In this document: one piece after another, positions 63,730 to 64,000 of the stretch | How the letters are laid out: every line of letters begins with the position of its first letter | Numbering within the stretch: position 1 is the first letter of the stretch | Origin: Euglena gracilis | Taxonomy: Eukaryota > Euglenida > Euglenophyceae > Euglenales | Direction of reading: 5' to 3' | DNA length: 64,000 nt | Assembly: GCA_039621445.1 (NCBI GenBank) | Contig: CP154957.1 | Coordinates: 42,565,474 to 42,629,473, forward strand | Position numbers and translations under genes: made by a program | The notes under the pieces: generated by a model | Told to the model about the DNA's origin: nothing | The model's input: the letters and a program-made list of their open reading frames with translations, nothing else | The model's database searches: none

Positions 63730-64000
63730 CCGGTGGTCGGTGGATCACGTTGCCTGCTCTTGTGAACTTTTGGAGATCTTCGTCTATTTTCGGCCAAATC
63801 TCCTCAAGGTACTTGAACACCGTGGCAACGTCATAGTCCTTCGTTTTCGAAGGTTCGGCGGCTTTTGCGCCTTTTCCTGTTGGGGGTCCGGCAGATTTTC
63901 CGCCTTTGCCTGGAGCTGGCCAAGCGGCTTTACCACCTTTGCCAGGTGGGGCTTTTCCACCTTTCTCCTGGCCTTTTCCTTTCGCCTTACCCCTGCCTTT
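63647..64000 (-). CDS. Lys/Gly-rich N-terminal region, runs off the window
   Basis: From the window edge the frame encodes repeats of PGKGGKA and related Lys/Gly units, then VATVFKYLEEIWPKID and a short tail before TGA at 63647-63649. It overlaps the start of 62848-63729 by about 80 bases; a shift of frame in that overlap would join them into one protein. The Lys-rich segment suggests nucleic-acid binding. Confidence 0.5.
   Translation of the reverse strand, partial: KGRGKAKGKGQEKGGKAPPGKGGKAAWPAPGKGGKSAGPPTGKGAKAAEPSKTKDYDVATVFKYLEEIWPKIDEDLQKFTRAGNVIHRPPDAVLEVFAESYEGSLQTFFLQFGTSCF

Overview
This is nuclear DNA of a ciliated eukaryote, most likely an alga or protist with a large, repeat-rich genome. 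Introns are canonical GT-AG and up to about 8.6 kb. Homopolymer C/G tracts of 10-50 bases recur throughout, telomere-like TTTAGGG/TTAGGG/CCCTGA repeats occur internally, and the one clear host gene encodes a CEP104/FAP256-type (ciliary tip) protein. Retroelements are a DIRS-like tyrosine-recombinase family and a Ty3/gypsy chromodomain family. The lineage cannot be fixed from the window alone; a chromerid- or dinoflagellate-like alveolate and a green-lineage alga are both possible. The standard genetic code fits all exons read here.

Layout. 1-11.6 kb: a poly-C tract, a small two-exon zinc-finger ORF (755-1327) between repeat arrays, two weak exon candidates near 4.6-4.9 kb, then G/C-tract minisatellites and dispersed repeats. 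11.7-39.1 kb: one plus-strand gene read by hand from splice sites, phase and protein family. It encodes an acidic/Ser-rich linker, a first TOG domain (11.8-15.4 kb, perhaps ending at 24.1 kb), a second TOG domain (25.2-35.8 kb) and probably a Cys-rich C-terminal exon ending at 39062. Its introns hold a 449-bp foldback element (18.5 kb), satellite-like repeats, a second foldback (31.8 kb), microsatellites and a local duplication bracketing one exon. 39-48.6 kb: mostly repeats, plus an 852-bp DNA transposon (41902-42753) with hAT-type features: terminal inverted repeats, exact 8-bp target duplications and internal exon-like coding pieces.

48.6-54.7 kb: a satellite of about 130-168 bp interrupted by a DIRS-like retrotransposon (49413-54047) with Gag-like, RT-RNase H and tyrosine-recombinase frames on the minus strand. 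Its internal complementary region encodes the junction of its two ends. 54.9-56.5 kb: a dead relative that lacks RT/RNase H, and whose recombinase lacks the catalytic Arg and has Cys for the catalytic Tyr. 56.8-58.3 kb: a GC-rich minisatellite open in both directions. 59.0-60.6 kb: the integrase-chromodomain end of a Ty3/gypsy element, minus strand, with one in-frame TAG between the domains. 60.75-61.33 kb: a third DIRS fragment, plus strand. 61.3-64.0 kb: a set of unrecognised minus-strand ORFs, including a Lys/Gly-rich N-terminal part running off the window edge, possibly Gag or another retroelement protein.

The host gene probably works at microtubule plus ends or ciliary tips. The rest is best read as layered mobile and satellite DNA.
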